Below, piece after piece: positions 40,442 to 51,877 of a stretch of 64,000 nt of DNA (the first letter of the stretch is position 1; every line of letters starts with the position of its first letter). The translations under genes were made by a program, and so were the position numbers. Source of the stretch: Bugulina stolonifera (lineage: Eukaryota > Bryozoa > Gymnolaemata > Cheilostomatida > Bugulidae). The notes beneath the pieces were generated by a model. The model was not told the DNA's origin. It was given only the letters and a program-made list of their open reading frames with translations, and did no database searches. The stretch is taken from positions 3,511,219-3,575,218 of the forward strand of contig OW285191.1 in NCBI GenBank assembly GCA_935421135.1. The letters run 5' to 3'.

Positions 40442-42007
40442 GCCTAGCTAATTGTTCACTCTTTATGTAATGTGTGGAAGTTTACCTTGGCAGCCCACTA
40501 CCACTACCAAGCACTTCCCACACTCGTACTAACATTGGCACCCATGTGAAACCCAAAGCACAAAACATTACAATATTACCTACACACTTTATATTATATA
40601 CATACAATGTATATTAGGCATATGTGCTACAATGCATATACTGCTAACTCCGCTACAGGATTAATAGCAATGATAATTACTGTAATAATTCAGCAAAGAT
40701 TCAAAGTTTAGCCAAAGCACACCAACTACCATATTGCATGTATACACTCAGTTACATGACTGTGTATGTATTATTATATATTGTATCTGCATGCTAATAG
40801 GCTTGGGATTTGATACCTACCCACAAGTAAATATATTTCTCCTACTCTGTGCTTCAAAGAAATAATTTCTGTATAGTTTTTCCAATCCTGGCTTAGGAAA
40901 GCAGAGGCATGGCTACTGGAGTACATAGAGACTCAGGCTAAGACCACAGAGTAGGTGTTACTCCACGGAGCAGAAGAGTCACACACTATGAAAGTCCGTC
41001 ACGCAGGCTATGATAACTACTTCTACGGTTAGTGATATTTCATTTCAAGCATAAGAATATGCACCCTAAGGTAATAATATTATATTAACACCTCATCCAC
41101 ATGCAAACTAATTAATAATCACCTTTCTGGTTTATGTACAAAGAGGTGGTAAATATAGGTCTAACATTATGAGTGATCAAAACATAATATTATGCACAAA
41201 TAAGTTATTGATCATGATTAGAAGTTGTTCTTCCTTAATTCGAGGGAGGACAACTTCTAATTATACCCAAAAACATGGCTAATAAGTTATGTGTAATACA
41301 ATGAATGGGGTGTCCTCTCCTGTATCAATACAATCATAGGGTTAAATGGAAAGAGAGAGGATAACTTCAAATTATAATTAATAGCTGGTTTTATGCTTCC
41401 CCATTTTAAAGCAATAACATACAGTTATAGAAATGGGATAGTTTCCACTTTCCAATTGAAGAACTTTACGTTATACTTATAAATATTTTATTTGTCAACT
41501 CAATAAAATTCTAATGAACTCTCTGAAACTGAGTAAATCCAATATAGTATATTATAGTTTATAGTATTTGTATCTGTGATATAATAGGCATATTATACTA
41601 AGTAAATTAGAAAGGTGGGAATGCAGTACATGGAGGACCCAAATAATAAATATTGATAAACTTCCTTGTAATAGAAATGGTGGGAACGTCCAAACATGGA
41701 ATGTTGAAAGAAGGATAAATGGAAATGATTGATTGTAGGATAAACAGAGTTAGTGTTACTACATAATACATATCAGGTATATCACAGAACTTGTGTTACC
41801 ACTTAATATCAGAGATATGGTAGGGTAGGATTGTATAAAAGTAGTACAACATGTTGAACAGTATAATATATATATTGCTCAAGTACATAATTATCTGACA
41901 TGGTATTATCTTATATAGATCTGGTTGCCAGCAAAGTAGTATAATTTATAGTAATTAGATATGACCTATATATAGTTAACAGAGATGTAGGTCAGCTTGA
42001 GAGAGTA
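40442..42007. other. intergenic stretch before the CALML4-like gene
   Basis: AT-rich with no secure exons apart from the weak candidate at 40897-40954. It contains the hairpin copy of the GAAGTTGTC dyad at 41218-41260 and a single half-site near 41352. It includes the 3'UTR of the minus-strand CALML4-like gene; its polyadenylation signal was not fixed. Confidence 0.5.
41218..41260. repeat. foldback copy of the GAAGTTGTCCTC dyad
   Basis: TTAGAAGTTGTTCTTCCTT and GAGGGAGGACAACTTCTAA are imperfect inverted repeats (about 16 of 19 pair) with a loop of about five bases. The outer ATGATTA/TAATTAT flanks are also partly complementary. The same arms recur across the window. Confidence 0.8.
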
Positions 42008-45000
42008 TCAGTAGTCTGCAGGAGGACTGAGTAGAGTCTTAACTACTTCTGCATACCTAATCTGACTTCCTGTCTGCCCAGACTCGGCTAGAACTGCATT
42101 AACTGAATAATAGAGGAAAAGTGTATTATTATTATTTTGGGTGCACGTAACCATATTATATAGCCTTGCCTACACATGTAGCCTACATGTAGCCTACTTG
42201 TATTACATATGCATGTCTAATGTAGCCTATTCAATATACACTAGACAATAGTTTAGGTCTACTATTGGTTTGGCAATGGTAGAAGGGAAAACAACAAAAA
42301 GCAGATACTTAGACAGCATGCTATAAAATATATTTCAACTGGTCTATTTTGGAGTTATCTTCTCACTACTCTGTCATATTAGATACAATCTAATATACTA
42401 GTAGCGAGATAGTGACCCTGGTACATGTGGGCTTTACCATGAGATACATAAATACTCAGACAAAGATTGTGTATACCAGGTGTAAACTGATACAGGATGA
42501 GACAATTCCAAAGTTAGCATGGTATCCTTGACTGTACATGTATAAGATGGGCATATTTTAGAAGCTGATGGCTAACTAGGGGGTGTCCTTCCTTTTTAAC
42601 ATAAAACTAGTATACATGCTTGTCATTGGTTGAACTAACATAAACCATCCCAACATGACAAAACGATTTCATGTAGGCCCACATTGTTTGGTATAAAGCC
42701 AAAGACGGTGTTAGCTAGAAAACACAAACTACTAAACTCAAAGACAGATATTGAGAGATCAAGGCAGGCATGATAGCTAGGAGCCAGTTCCCCTCAGAGG
42801 TCGATAGAGGTGAAGGTTTATGATAAAGATAGCACCTTACCTAGTTTAGGGTTGACCTTTTCACCTGAGTTACACATGATAGCCTTGAAATCAGCTGCCG
42901 ATATCAGACCATTCCTCTTCCTGTCCTGAGCGGCAAAGGCGGCCATTATCTCATTCTCACAGTCTTCTGCGCGGGAGTGGGCGTAGAGAATGTTGAGAAA
43001 TTGGTTAAATGGAATTCCATTCTCTGTTTAACGACATAATATACGCAATGCATTCGACTAAACAGACGACATGTACAATGCAGTTTTATATACATGTATA
43101 AGTGCATGTACTTAATGGCCGACTTGACAACTTCTTAAATGTACACGAATTGGCTGTAATAGCAATTTGATATCCTTTCTTGATAGACACAACAAAATTT
43201 GAGAACCAGTCAATCTTGACGGTGGAAATGATTTGACACGCAATCGATCTGTACCAGTCACCTATTTACCGTAACAGCAATGAGAGCTATTTATTATAAC
43301 CACGTTGCATGGGCGGGCCTTGATATTATACAGTTTATTATTATTGGCCAATAACGAAATACCTATAAAACCTTCTGGTAGGCCATATACATCACAATGT
43401 TTACAACTACAACAGTGTTCTAAAGCAGCTACGAGGCACATACAGTAAACAGACGGCGATGACCAACCTTGTTTAAACTTGTTCCAGTATCGAACGGATT
43501 CTTCAACAGTTGGGCTGAATCCAAGAGACCTCATTGTAAAGCGCAATGACTTCTCATTTACAATATAATGTGTACTATTGTTCAGTTCAAAACATTCCTT
43601 GAACTCTACAAGTAAGATTTAATGTTAGAAGAAAGATGTATGCATCAAGACGACAGAGAAGTTTATTAAATGACACCCTAAAGACAGAAATTATCTGCAC
43701 ACACTATTTCTGCTAATACACAACTATCTATTTTCTAAAGAAACAAAATTTTGTACAAATAATTTCGAAAGAATAGTTTGATCGACACCAAAATATTTTT
43801 CGCTTTTGATACTCACAAAATTTAAGAAAGTTAAAATTTGCAAATAGTATAACCAATGTTTTTGTGGTACGTTTAAATCTAGGGGTAATAATCTGCCTTG
43901 CACTAAGCGATCCGATTGTGAGAGTTTACTGAAAGACGTGTAAATAATCCACTGACTAATACCATATTCCAACCACATGATTGCTGGAGCCAAACGCTAG
44001 CTGGACAATTTTTATAAAACTATAGTGTTGTCATTGATGCAAATTACACCTAGCACCATGTCACAAATTGACTACAAAGCTTTAGTGACCATTTAATAAA
44101 TCTGTAAGTTTAAAATCTGGAATGAATACCAAATGCTATAACGAGTTAACCATATGATTTTATAGGTTTGACATTTAGTCTATTAGTCCCTTACCTTGTA
44201 TGTCTTCCTCCTTGAAATGCTGCGCCTGTTAATAATAGGAATGCAGAAGTTAGTGACAGCAGACAGGTTATGCAGAGTCACATGATAAGCTGACAACAGC
44301 ATTATAATGCTACTATTGCTATTTGCAAACAGACTCCATTCAAAATTTATAATTGCATGTACACATGAGATATCGTAGCGTGTTTGGCAAATAATAGCAT
44401 AGTCTATTAGTACATGTAATTACATGTACATGGTTAGCACATGGAAGGTACATGCACTTCTGTATACGCGTGTACGTACTTGATGCATGATTACTGTTAA
44501 AGCTTTCAGCTATCAGAGCATTCTAGCATTGGAATCAGTCGGTCTCACAGGCGATTATATAATATATCTTACATAAATATAGTCTGAACCTAATCAGTTT
44601 GGTTTGGATCGGTTCATTCAGTATAACATAGTGACGAAAACAAAAACATTTAGGTTTAATAAAAAATAACAGTTGATAAAATGTTTGTAGCCAATTCATG
44701 ATTTCGGTCGGAGGTGTTCCTACTTCTCCAGTCTTCCTAGACTACATGCGAAGGTTAACATCAGACAGGTCATTCAGGCAAAAAAGAGAAGTTTACAGTT
44801 TACTCGTTTTCTGTCATCCAATACAGGGCGAGAAAAATTTATAAATTATGACTGTGCACCTCTCTGCTACTTGTAAATTCCTAGATGTGACCCCAATTAA
44901 TGGCATTAAACCATCAAAGTAGAAAAGGTTTCAGCTTGGCTTATCATTAAAGTGATCATGCAGCCTAGGGGTGTTTTATATCGTTGCGCTCCATTTTTCA

Positions 45001-48000
45001 AGGCGAATCAACTGATTTCTAAGAGTTATCTTTTCAATAGAGCCATTTATCACTAGATTTAATAGTAAGATGGCTCTGTAATTCAGAGTTATCTTCCACA
45101 AAAATTGTTTTTTGGCTGTGCATGTAAAGTTGTCATCTCTCTACTTTTGTTTAAAAATAAGTTGTACTAAGAACACAAACCACAGGAATGCAATAATATG
45201 ACCAATGTCATAAGGCTGCTCTGCACTGACCACAATGATAACAAGAGCTGGTATACTGAGTGGATTGCTAATTATTCTACATTCAACAGCCGAGCAGCCA
45301 CCTACATGTACATGGATTGGTCCATTTTCTATATTGCAACAAAAGCAAGTGGCTAGGCTACTGTTCTGAACACTTAGGATGTGATGTGTCATGCATTATT
45401 GAAAATAAGAATTTCTACTGAAGTAGTCCTACACTAGACACTCTATAGGTAGCCTCCTCCCAACCACACTGGCTAATCAATGAGCCACTACTCATATCAC
45501 TGCCAGCCCAAGAAGGGATCTGGTGAAGACATCTGCCATTAGCACATGCCTGTATAACTGAATGGGCGTGGTATGCAATGTACATGTATGTGCATTACTT
45601 ATTATAGTTACTAGGCCTATAGTTATTTATAATAAATTACATATATATCAGCTTTACAGATGTATAAAAATCATAATGTTGTAGCCTATACATGTACATA
45701 CATGTGCATCTTACTTATGGGGTACAGACATGAGCTATACACTCATGTAGTGCATGTATAATACATTTTTATGTGTATACATGTAGTACATGATTTTTAT
45801 AATACATGTGCATGAACATACTGTAATAGTTTTGTAATATGATTCATAAATAACATTATACATGTTATGTACAGATACTGTCAGATAGAACATGTAGTGT
45901 GCAGTCTTATACATGATATACATGTACATGAACGCGAATTACAGAATTGTATTTAAAATATTATTAATATATGCTATAGATAAGCAATTATACCTTTGTA
46001 CATTGCAACCAATATTAGCTCACAAGAACATGTGCATCCCTCTGTTGTTTTGCTCATACAACATTGAGTGTCTATATTACTAAATTGTTGCTTTTGACAG
46101 GGTACATTCACAATCTCTGGTTTGGGGGCAAATATGTACACAAAAGAAATTTTTATCACCAATAACTCACTACATGTACATTACATGTATTATGAGCCCA
46201 CTGGATGGAAGAAGAACAAGATTATCACTGACCACTAAACCATTTTGTTGGTGCTTGTTTATAAGTTGGACACCATTGAATAAACATTAGAAGTATTGTT
46301 ATTTTATGTGATGACCAAATCTGCGGGTACACTATAGGTTAGCTAGCTAGTCTGTGTGCTATGCCTGTAGCCACATAGAATGTTATAAGAAAGAACTCAG
46401 ATTGTATTTCTTCTATCGTGACTGTATTAGTGAACATGTGCCATCATCATGCTACTTGATCACTATCAGTATAATTTTGGTTACAGAGGATAATAATATT
46501 CTCCGTTCTTAAAACATAGGCAGAAGGAAGAAAGTGTTTCCTAGGATCATATGTTGTGGTGTAACACCTGAATTTTTCACTTCTGCAATAGTATTCAAAC
46601 TTACCAGTAATACTATTTATGTCATTATAATATGCCAAATGAAAATGAAAAACTGCCCTTTTATTTATAGGCCTATGCAATCTAAATAACAAATGCTATG
46701 CTCTACTATCAGGACAATTTTTCCAACTGCTATTTGGTTTATGGAGTGCAACTTTTGTAGAGACTGGCTTCCTGATATGCGTAAACATAGTGTTTTTTCA
46801 CTAGCCCATGTGTGTTTCTACTAAACATCCTGATGGCTGCATGCCATTTGTTTCATATTTATTACCCACATAGGTGTTGGCAAATGCCCCTTCTATTGTG
46901 AGGGGATAATTTATGTGCTGCCACACTGAAATGAATGCTAACATTGTTATTTACTCGAATCATCTGTAGCCAGCATAGTCACAGGAAGATTTGGCTTGAA
47001 TCACTCAATAAAATCACTCAATACTTGTGGCAATGTTATTTTGTTATTGATCACATTTTATTCTCATTAGTGGTTGACCTTGTGGTCAAAAGTCAACAAC
47101 CCATCAAGTGCAAAGTAATGGTGGATTTCAGTTGTGAAATATTGGGAGTTATCTGACACCAAAATGCACGAGAGGACAACATGCAATAGTCCTCCAAATA
47201 GTCCTCAGCTTCTGCTTCTATGCTTCTTTATCACTAAATTGGCCTAAAAAAACACTCAAAATAGCTGCCTGGGGCTCAATGTTTCCTTTAAAACGATATA
47301 AAACACCCCTAGGCTGCATGATCACTTTAAGTTTACACGGTTTATTCATTTAGGATTTATCAAAAAATATAATTTTAAATGTAAATATTTCAGTTTCAAA
47401 AGAAGGAATTCATGCATGAGCTGTAGATAGTTGTCTATCCATTATTTAAAATAGCAATTTAATCAAGCATATTTTGATAATATTAAATATTAAGTATTTA
47501 ATATAATAATATCATGTTTAATATTAAACGTACATTATTAGCCATAGTGTAGTATAGTATATTTACGTTTAGTGATCACACTTACCATTAACAATAATAT
47601 TCAATCAATCAATTTTAATTTCATTTGTTCAATATAACATCATGAACATAATTAATAATGCTTGTGATAAGGTCAATAAGATAGTATTTTATCTTTGACA
47701 ATAACAACAACTAAATCTCGTCTCATTGAAACAGATTAGGCAGACTTGAAGGACATATATTTTTCACGCCATCTTGGAGCATGAGTCTCTCTTCAAATCT
47801 TATATCTATACTCGATCTAATGAAAGGCACACTTGATATTAACACCAGACATGTTAATGTTGTCAATTCTGTTGTCTGTCAAACTAAAAAGTTTCTGCAC
47901 AGCTTTCTGATCAGCACTGTTCGGGAGCTCCGCACTGGTGAGATCATAGCGGACTCATAAAAAAGACCTGCAACCAGTGTTCGAAGTGGAGCAAATGAGG

Positions 48001-48991
48001 TGGGTACACTGTGCTGTGCCTGTCATCTTAGGGCACTCCCTATACATGTAGGTTGACACTATGGTAACTCATAAGCCATTGATCATAATTAGAAGTTGTC
48101 CTCCCTTATTTAAGCAAAACAAAGCAAGGGAGGAATTATTATACATGGAGTAAACCAATCTTGCAGATTAGTATTGTGTCGCTATCCATTTAATCTTATA
48201 GTAGCCAACAAATTAGTGAATTACTAATGAAATAAATTGTGCTTTGGTGGGATTTAAACCCATATCCCTGCGAACAAAAAACAAGTGTTCTACCATTATG
48301 CTATTAGATCAGCAGCTACTCTTTGGGAAAACAAGAGGGTACACGCCTGCTGGCCGTGTACCCACTAAAATTGAGGTGGGTATACACCGTATACTCCCGT
48401 ATAACCACACTTCGAACACTGCCTGCAACTCTGATAGCTCCTCTTTTCCCCTAATCTGGGGCCAAGGAAGGAGCTTAACCAAGACAAGACAAGATATCAA
48501 CCATAATGATAATCATTTGCTCAACGTTAGCGGTTAGGTATTAAATTAATGTAGCCAATCTGCTCATACTGATACTCTAATGTAATAGCGACAGAAGTCA
48601 TAATCACAAGGTAGTGTAATTTCAGTGTATGGTTCATTGATATAAGTGATTGTAAAAGTCAAAGTGAGTCAGTCTAGTGAATGTCTGTTACACACTAGCT
48701 ACTATAACTATAGGCTAACTCAGTAACTGTAGTTTTATATCACTATTTACATTAACATTTATTGAGGTTTTCTGAAAGTTTACAAATAACGTTATTGTTG
48801 AAATTAACTTGTTGACCACACATCTAAATATATATTATATACAATTTATAGGAGAGAATAAATAAATAAATAAATAAAAAAGGGAGGGGAGGCAAGCCCT
48901 AAATAATTAATAATAATTTTTGTTTATGACAATCACAATGCCAGTGGGAGTATAACGGGATAATTATAATAGGATTAGATGTACGTACCAT
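42008..48991 (-). CDS. CALML4: calmodulin-like protein, CALML4-like
   Basis: Exons 5' to 3': 48989-48991 (ATG only, tentative), 44195-44225, 43468-43605, 42841-43023, 42008-42102, phases consistent, 149 residues as in calmodulin. The sequence follows CALML4: FKECFEL, FTMRSLGFSPT, NQFLNIL, then NEIMAAFAAQDRKRNGLIS and SGEKV, and a C-terminal DY. Only the third EF loop (D-R-K-R-N-G-L-I-S-A-A-D) is near canonical; loops 1 and 2 are shortened and loop 4 lacks acidic ligands, so calcium binding is probably weak or absent. In vertebrates CALML4 is a myosin-7b light chain in the brush-border adhesion complex; a light-chain role here is inference. The ATG-only first exon copies the calmodulin gene pattern. 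48989-48991 (ATG|GTACGT) is preferred because GC boxes lie upstream; 47586-47588 (ATG|GTAAGT) is an alternative. Confidence 0.8.
44947..47330. mobile_element. 2.4-kb element with 39-bp terminal inverted repeats
   Basis: 44947-44985 and 47292-47330 are exact reverse complements (start TTAAAGTGATCATGCAG). Both outer ends begin with TTAA, so a TTAA target duplication of the piggyBac type is possible, with the remaining repeat starting AGTGATC. No transposase was recognised inside; the short open frames at 45141-45392, 46447-46692 and 46935-47156 have no recognised motif. It is probably a non-autonomous or decayed DNA transposon, inserted in the first intron of the CALML4-like gene. Confidence 0.75.
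48241..48316 (-). repeat. tRNA-like sequence (SINE head or tRNA pseudogene)
   Basis: On the minus strand an A box TAGCATAATGG (48293-48303) and a B-box-like GGTTTAAATCC (48250-48260) are at tRNA spacing, and TGGG/CCCA can form part of a T stem around a seven-base loop. The anticodon arm is poor (a run of T), so a working tRNA is unlikely. Confidence 0.5.
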
Positions 48992-49129
48992 GGTGTATAA
49001 ATATTCTATTTTAATCAGTGTTGATACTTTTTTGATGATGGCAGTAACATGGGATCGAATTGCGAAATCAAAAATTAAACAAAAAAATAGTCTTTGAGCT
49101 GCTGAAGCTAGTAATAAATTTTGATACTA

Positions 49130-49260
49130 GACCTCTGACACGCCCAAATAGAGTGGCCACGCCCTAATAATCAAATCAAAATACATCGTTTTAACTCTGT
49201 GAGAAACCGACAGAATTCAGGTGACGCAGAATATAGTCCGACCTGTATAAAGCCTTAAGT
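49130..49260. promoter_or_regulatory. putative bidirectional promoter
   Basis: On the minus strand GGGCGTGGCCAC and GGGCGTGTC boxes lie about 150 bases before the preferred CALML4 start; on the plus strand TATAAAG at 49246-49252 lies about 105 bases before an ATG at 49357. The GGGCGTGGC box is shared with the TRIM9 promoter. Confidence 0.4.
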
Positions 49261-49356
49261 TCGCACCTAAACATTGAAATTTTTCTTTTATAAGATATAA
49301 ATACAAGGATTTCGATTTTGAGAACCAGTCCGATTAACGGCTCTTCTATAGCACCA

Positions 49357-50499
49357 ATGAAGGCCACCGTTTATGTCAAGGACGAACAGGTGAAACATTT
49401 TTTTCTACTTTTCAGACCCATTTGGTTTTAGTTTTGATGTTTGGTAATAGATTATTCTATTTTACAGTAGTGAATAGTCCCGGCCTGTTAATTATTGCTG
49501 AGTAAAGGCTAGGATGTACATATACTGATATAGATAGTTTATACTTGTATAAATTTAAGACACAATGAAGTAAAATATCGTTTAATTTTGATGATTTTAT
49601 TTAATTACAATAATTCTTTTATTCAACTCCAGTCTAGTCCTAGTCTAAATCTAATCTAATGCTTATGACTGCTACCAGGACCCAACACAATAAGTATAAT
49701 TATTATAGTTATACTTAGATACTGCTGGGTTCTGGGAGCAGTAATAAAACCGTACCTGGGAACACCCAAGGCCAGGGGAGGGTGCTTGATACCCTACTCT
49801 GCTGTTGGCAGTAAACAAGAGACTGTATTCTCATTATTTGTATATTTCGATTAGCAAGAAGAGTAGTCATTGATCTACAGTCTACAGGCAACTGAAGTAA
49901 GAATGTAAAATTGTGCTCATTGTATTATTATGAAAATCAGATCCGAATCGAGATCAAAGGGTTGCTAAGTAGGCCTACAATTCAATACCAATATTGAACA
50001 TGGTCAGTTTTGGGCCAAACGGAGTCTGATTTGTAAGATGTACAGAGTATAAAAAGCATTGTTACATATGAATGAATGAATAGAGAGGACAGATAACATG
50101 ACTTTGTATAATAAACTAGTAGCACAGTAGCAAAACATCAGTAAGCCCCTAAAGGTAACACAATTAAAGCATACAATCATTAGGCCTACTGATGCCAACA
50201 TAATAAAACATATCACACTGTAGTGCATTCGAATCATGACAACATAATGCAATCGTGTAGGCCTAAGTGTCAATGTTCGTATGGTGCGTGCCGACACAGG
50301 ATACAACAATAGTAGTTTCATGATCTTTCATGCAAATGTTGAAATTAATGTCAAATATGATATTAAATAAGTTAAAAGACAGATGTTTAGCAGAAGGTGT
50401 TGAACCTGCGTTTGACTACGTAGCAATTTTATTTTCCCTTTCTTTCAGCCTATGAAATTATTACGAAGCATGGGGGTTAAGAGGTTTTGGCTGAAATGA
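49357..50499 (+). CDS. possible two-exon micro-gene (27 residues)
   Basis: Exon 1, 49357-49389, encodes MKATVYVKDEQ and ends CAG|GTGAAA. Exon 2, 50449-50499, follows a strong acceptor (TTTTCCCTTTCTTTCAG) in the same phase and encodes PMKLLRSMGVKRFWLK and TGA. A TATA box (49246) and AATAAA (50680-50685) bracket it. Nothing similar is recognised. Such a short frame can arise by chance, and exon 2 could belong to an unseen transcript. Confidence 0.3.
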
Positions 50500-51877
50500 A
50501 TATGATGAAACTGCATTTTGTTAATAGTGTGCTAATAAGATAATTAACTAAAAAATACTAAAATGTAGGCTACATGTGAGGAAAAAGAGTTCCTGTGCTA
50601 GTTACACACACCAGTGCATTTGTAGGTAGTAAGAAAAAAAATGAAATTAAAAAAGGAGTTTACAATCATAGCATCAGATAATAAAAATGGTAGTAGCCTA
50701 CTGTAATGCAGCTAAGAGTATTTGAATTTCTATAAACTGAGACTGAAAGCTCTGAAGGATTAAATAAGGTGGACAACTGTGAGATAGCACTGCTTTAGTC
50801 TTTAGCTGTTGAAGCAACTAGACCAGCAGTTCTCAACAGGCGTCCAGCAGCCTCCCAGGGGGCCACTGCCCACTAAAGCAATATAATTAACGCAGAATAG
50901 GAGTGGTCGATTCATATAGGTCGTCAAATCACTCGGCCAATGAGAACTTGCTAACTGTGTGGTTTCACATGGTCAAGGTCAAGATCAGCAAGCACACAGC
51001 TGAAGCTGGACATTATCGCACATCTCAAGGTACTGAAAACAGAGATTGAGCGGTATTTCCCTAACCTGCAACCTAGGCTACATCCCTGAACCTGTTGAGA
51101 AATTCATTCCAAGCACAGGTATAAGTATAGTTTCAAGTACAAGAGATTGAAGATCTCCTGCAGGATGAGCTTATAGAACTACAAAATGATTCTGGGGCTA
51201 AAGATTTTTAGTAATTAAATGCTATTTATTTGGTGTACATGTGAAATTTTCCAATGCGCCTTATGTCTTCTGCGAACAAAGTAGGCACAGTGTTGCAGGT
51301 CGTAGTTTGTTGATCACAGTCCATGTAACTTTTAACTAGTAGTTCAGTAAAAACAGGTGTCCACTTTGCTTGTTGGAGAAATGCTTTTAAATCTGGATGA
51401 GGCAAGACCCAATGCAAGAACTGAGATCGTAAGCACACTCAGGCGATCCAAGAGATATTTCGACAGCTGAAGTACTGCTTATCTCACAGCTGTCCTCCAA
51501 GATCTTGCAACGATTTATAATTTCAAGTCTCAGATTATACATAAAACTTTCTTACAGGGAACTATTAGTAATAAAATGTTCCTTGCCATTGCTGACATGC
51601 CAATGTAGAATTCTAACAAAATGTTATAAGAAAGTAACAGGATTTGTTAAAACGACAAAATGAATCTAATCATAATTAGAATGGCAGCCGGAACACATCT
51701 TGGTCAATAATCATTTACTGAGTGTTACTTGAGTAATGACCGTGCTATACGGTTATATAAGTCAATATTTATGCTTACACCTAGGCTACATGTGCAGGTG
51801 CTGGTAATACAGCTTGCTGTAGCTGCAGTATCGTGTAGCAAAATCAAAATACTTGTGTATGTTGTAGATTCATAAAT
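50500..51877. other. spacer before TIMM9
   Basis: No coding exon recognised. A likely acceptor TGTTGTAG at about 51867 directly before the TIMM9 start suggests a 5'UTR intron whose upstream exon was not found. Confidence 0.5.

Noticed and set aside
47966..48430. Inverted CAGTGTTCGAAGTG pair and nearby GAGGTGGGTA repeats suggesting another element
   Set aside because: Only 14 bases match exactly and the outer ends do not pair; too weak to call a mobile element.
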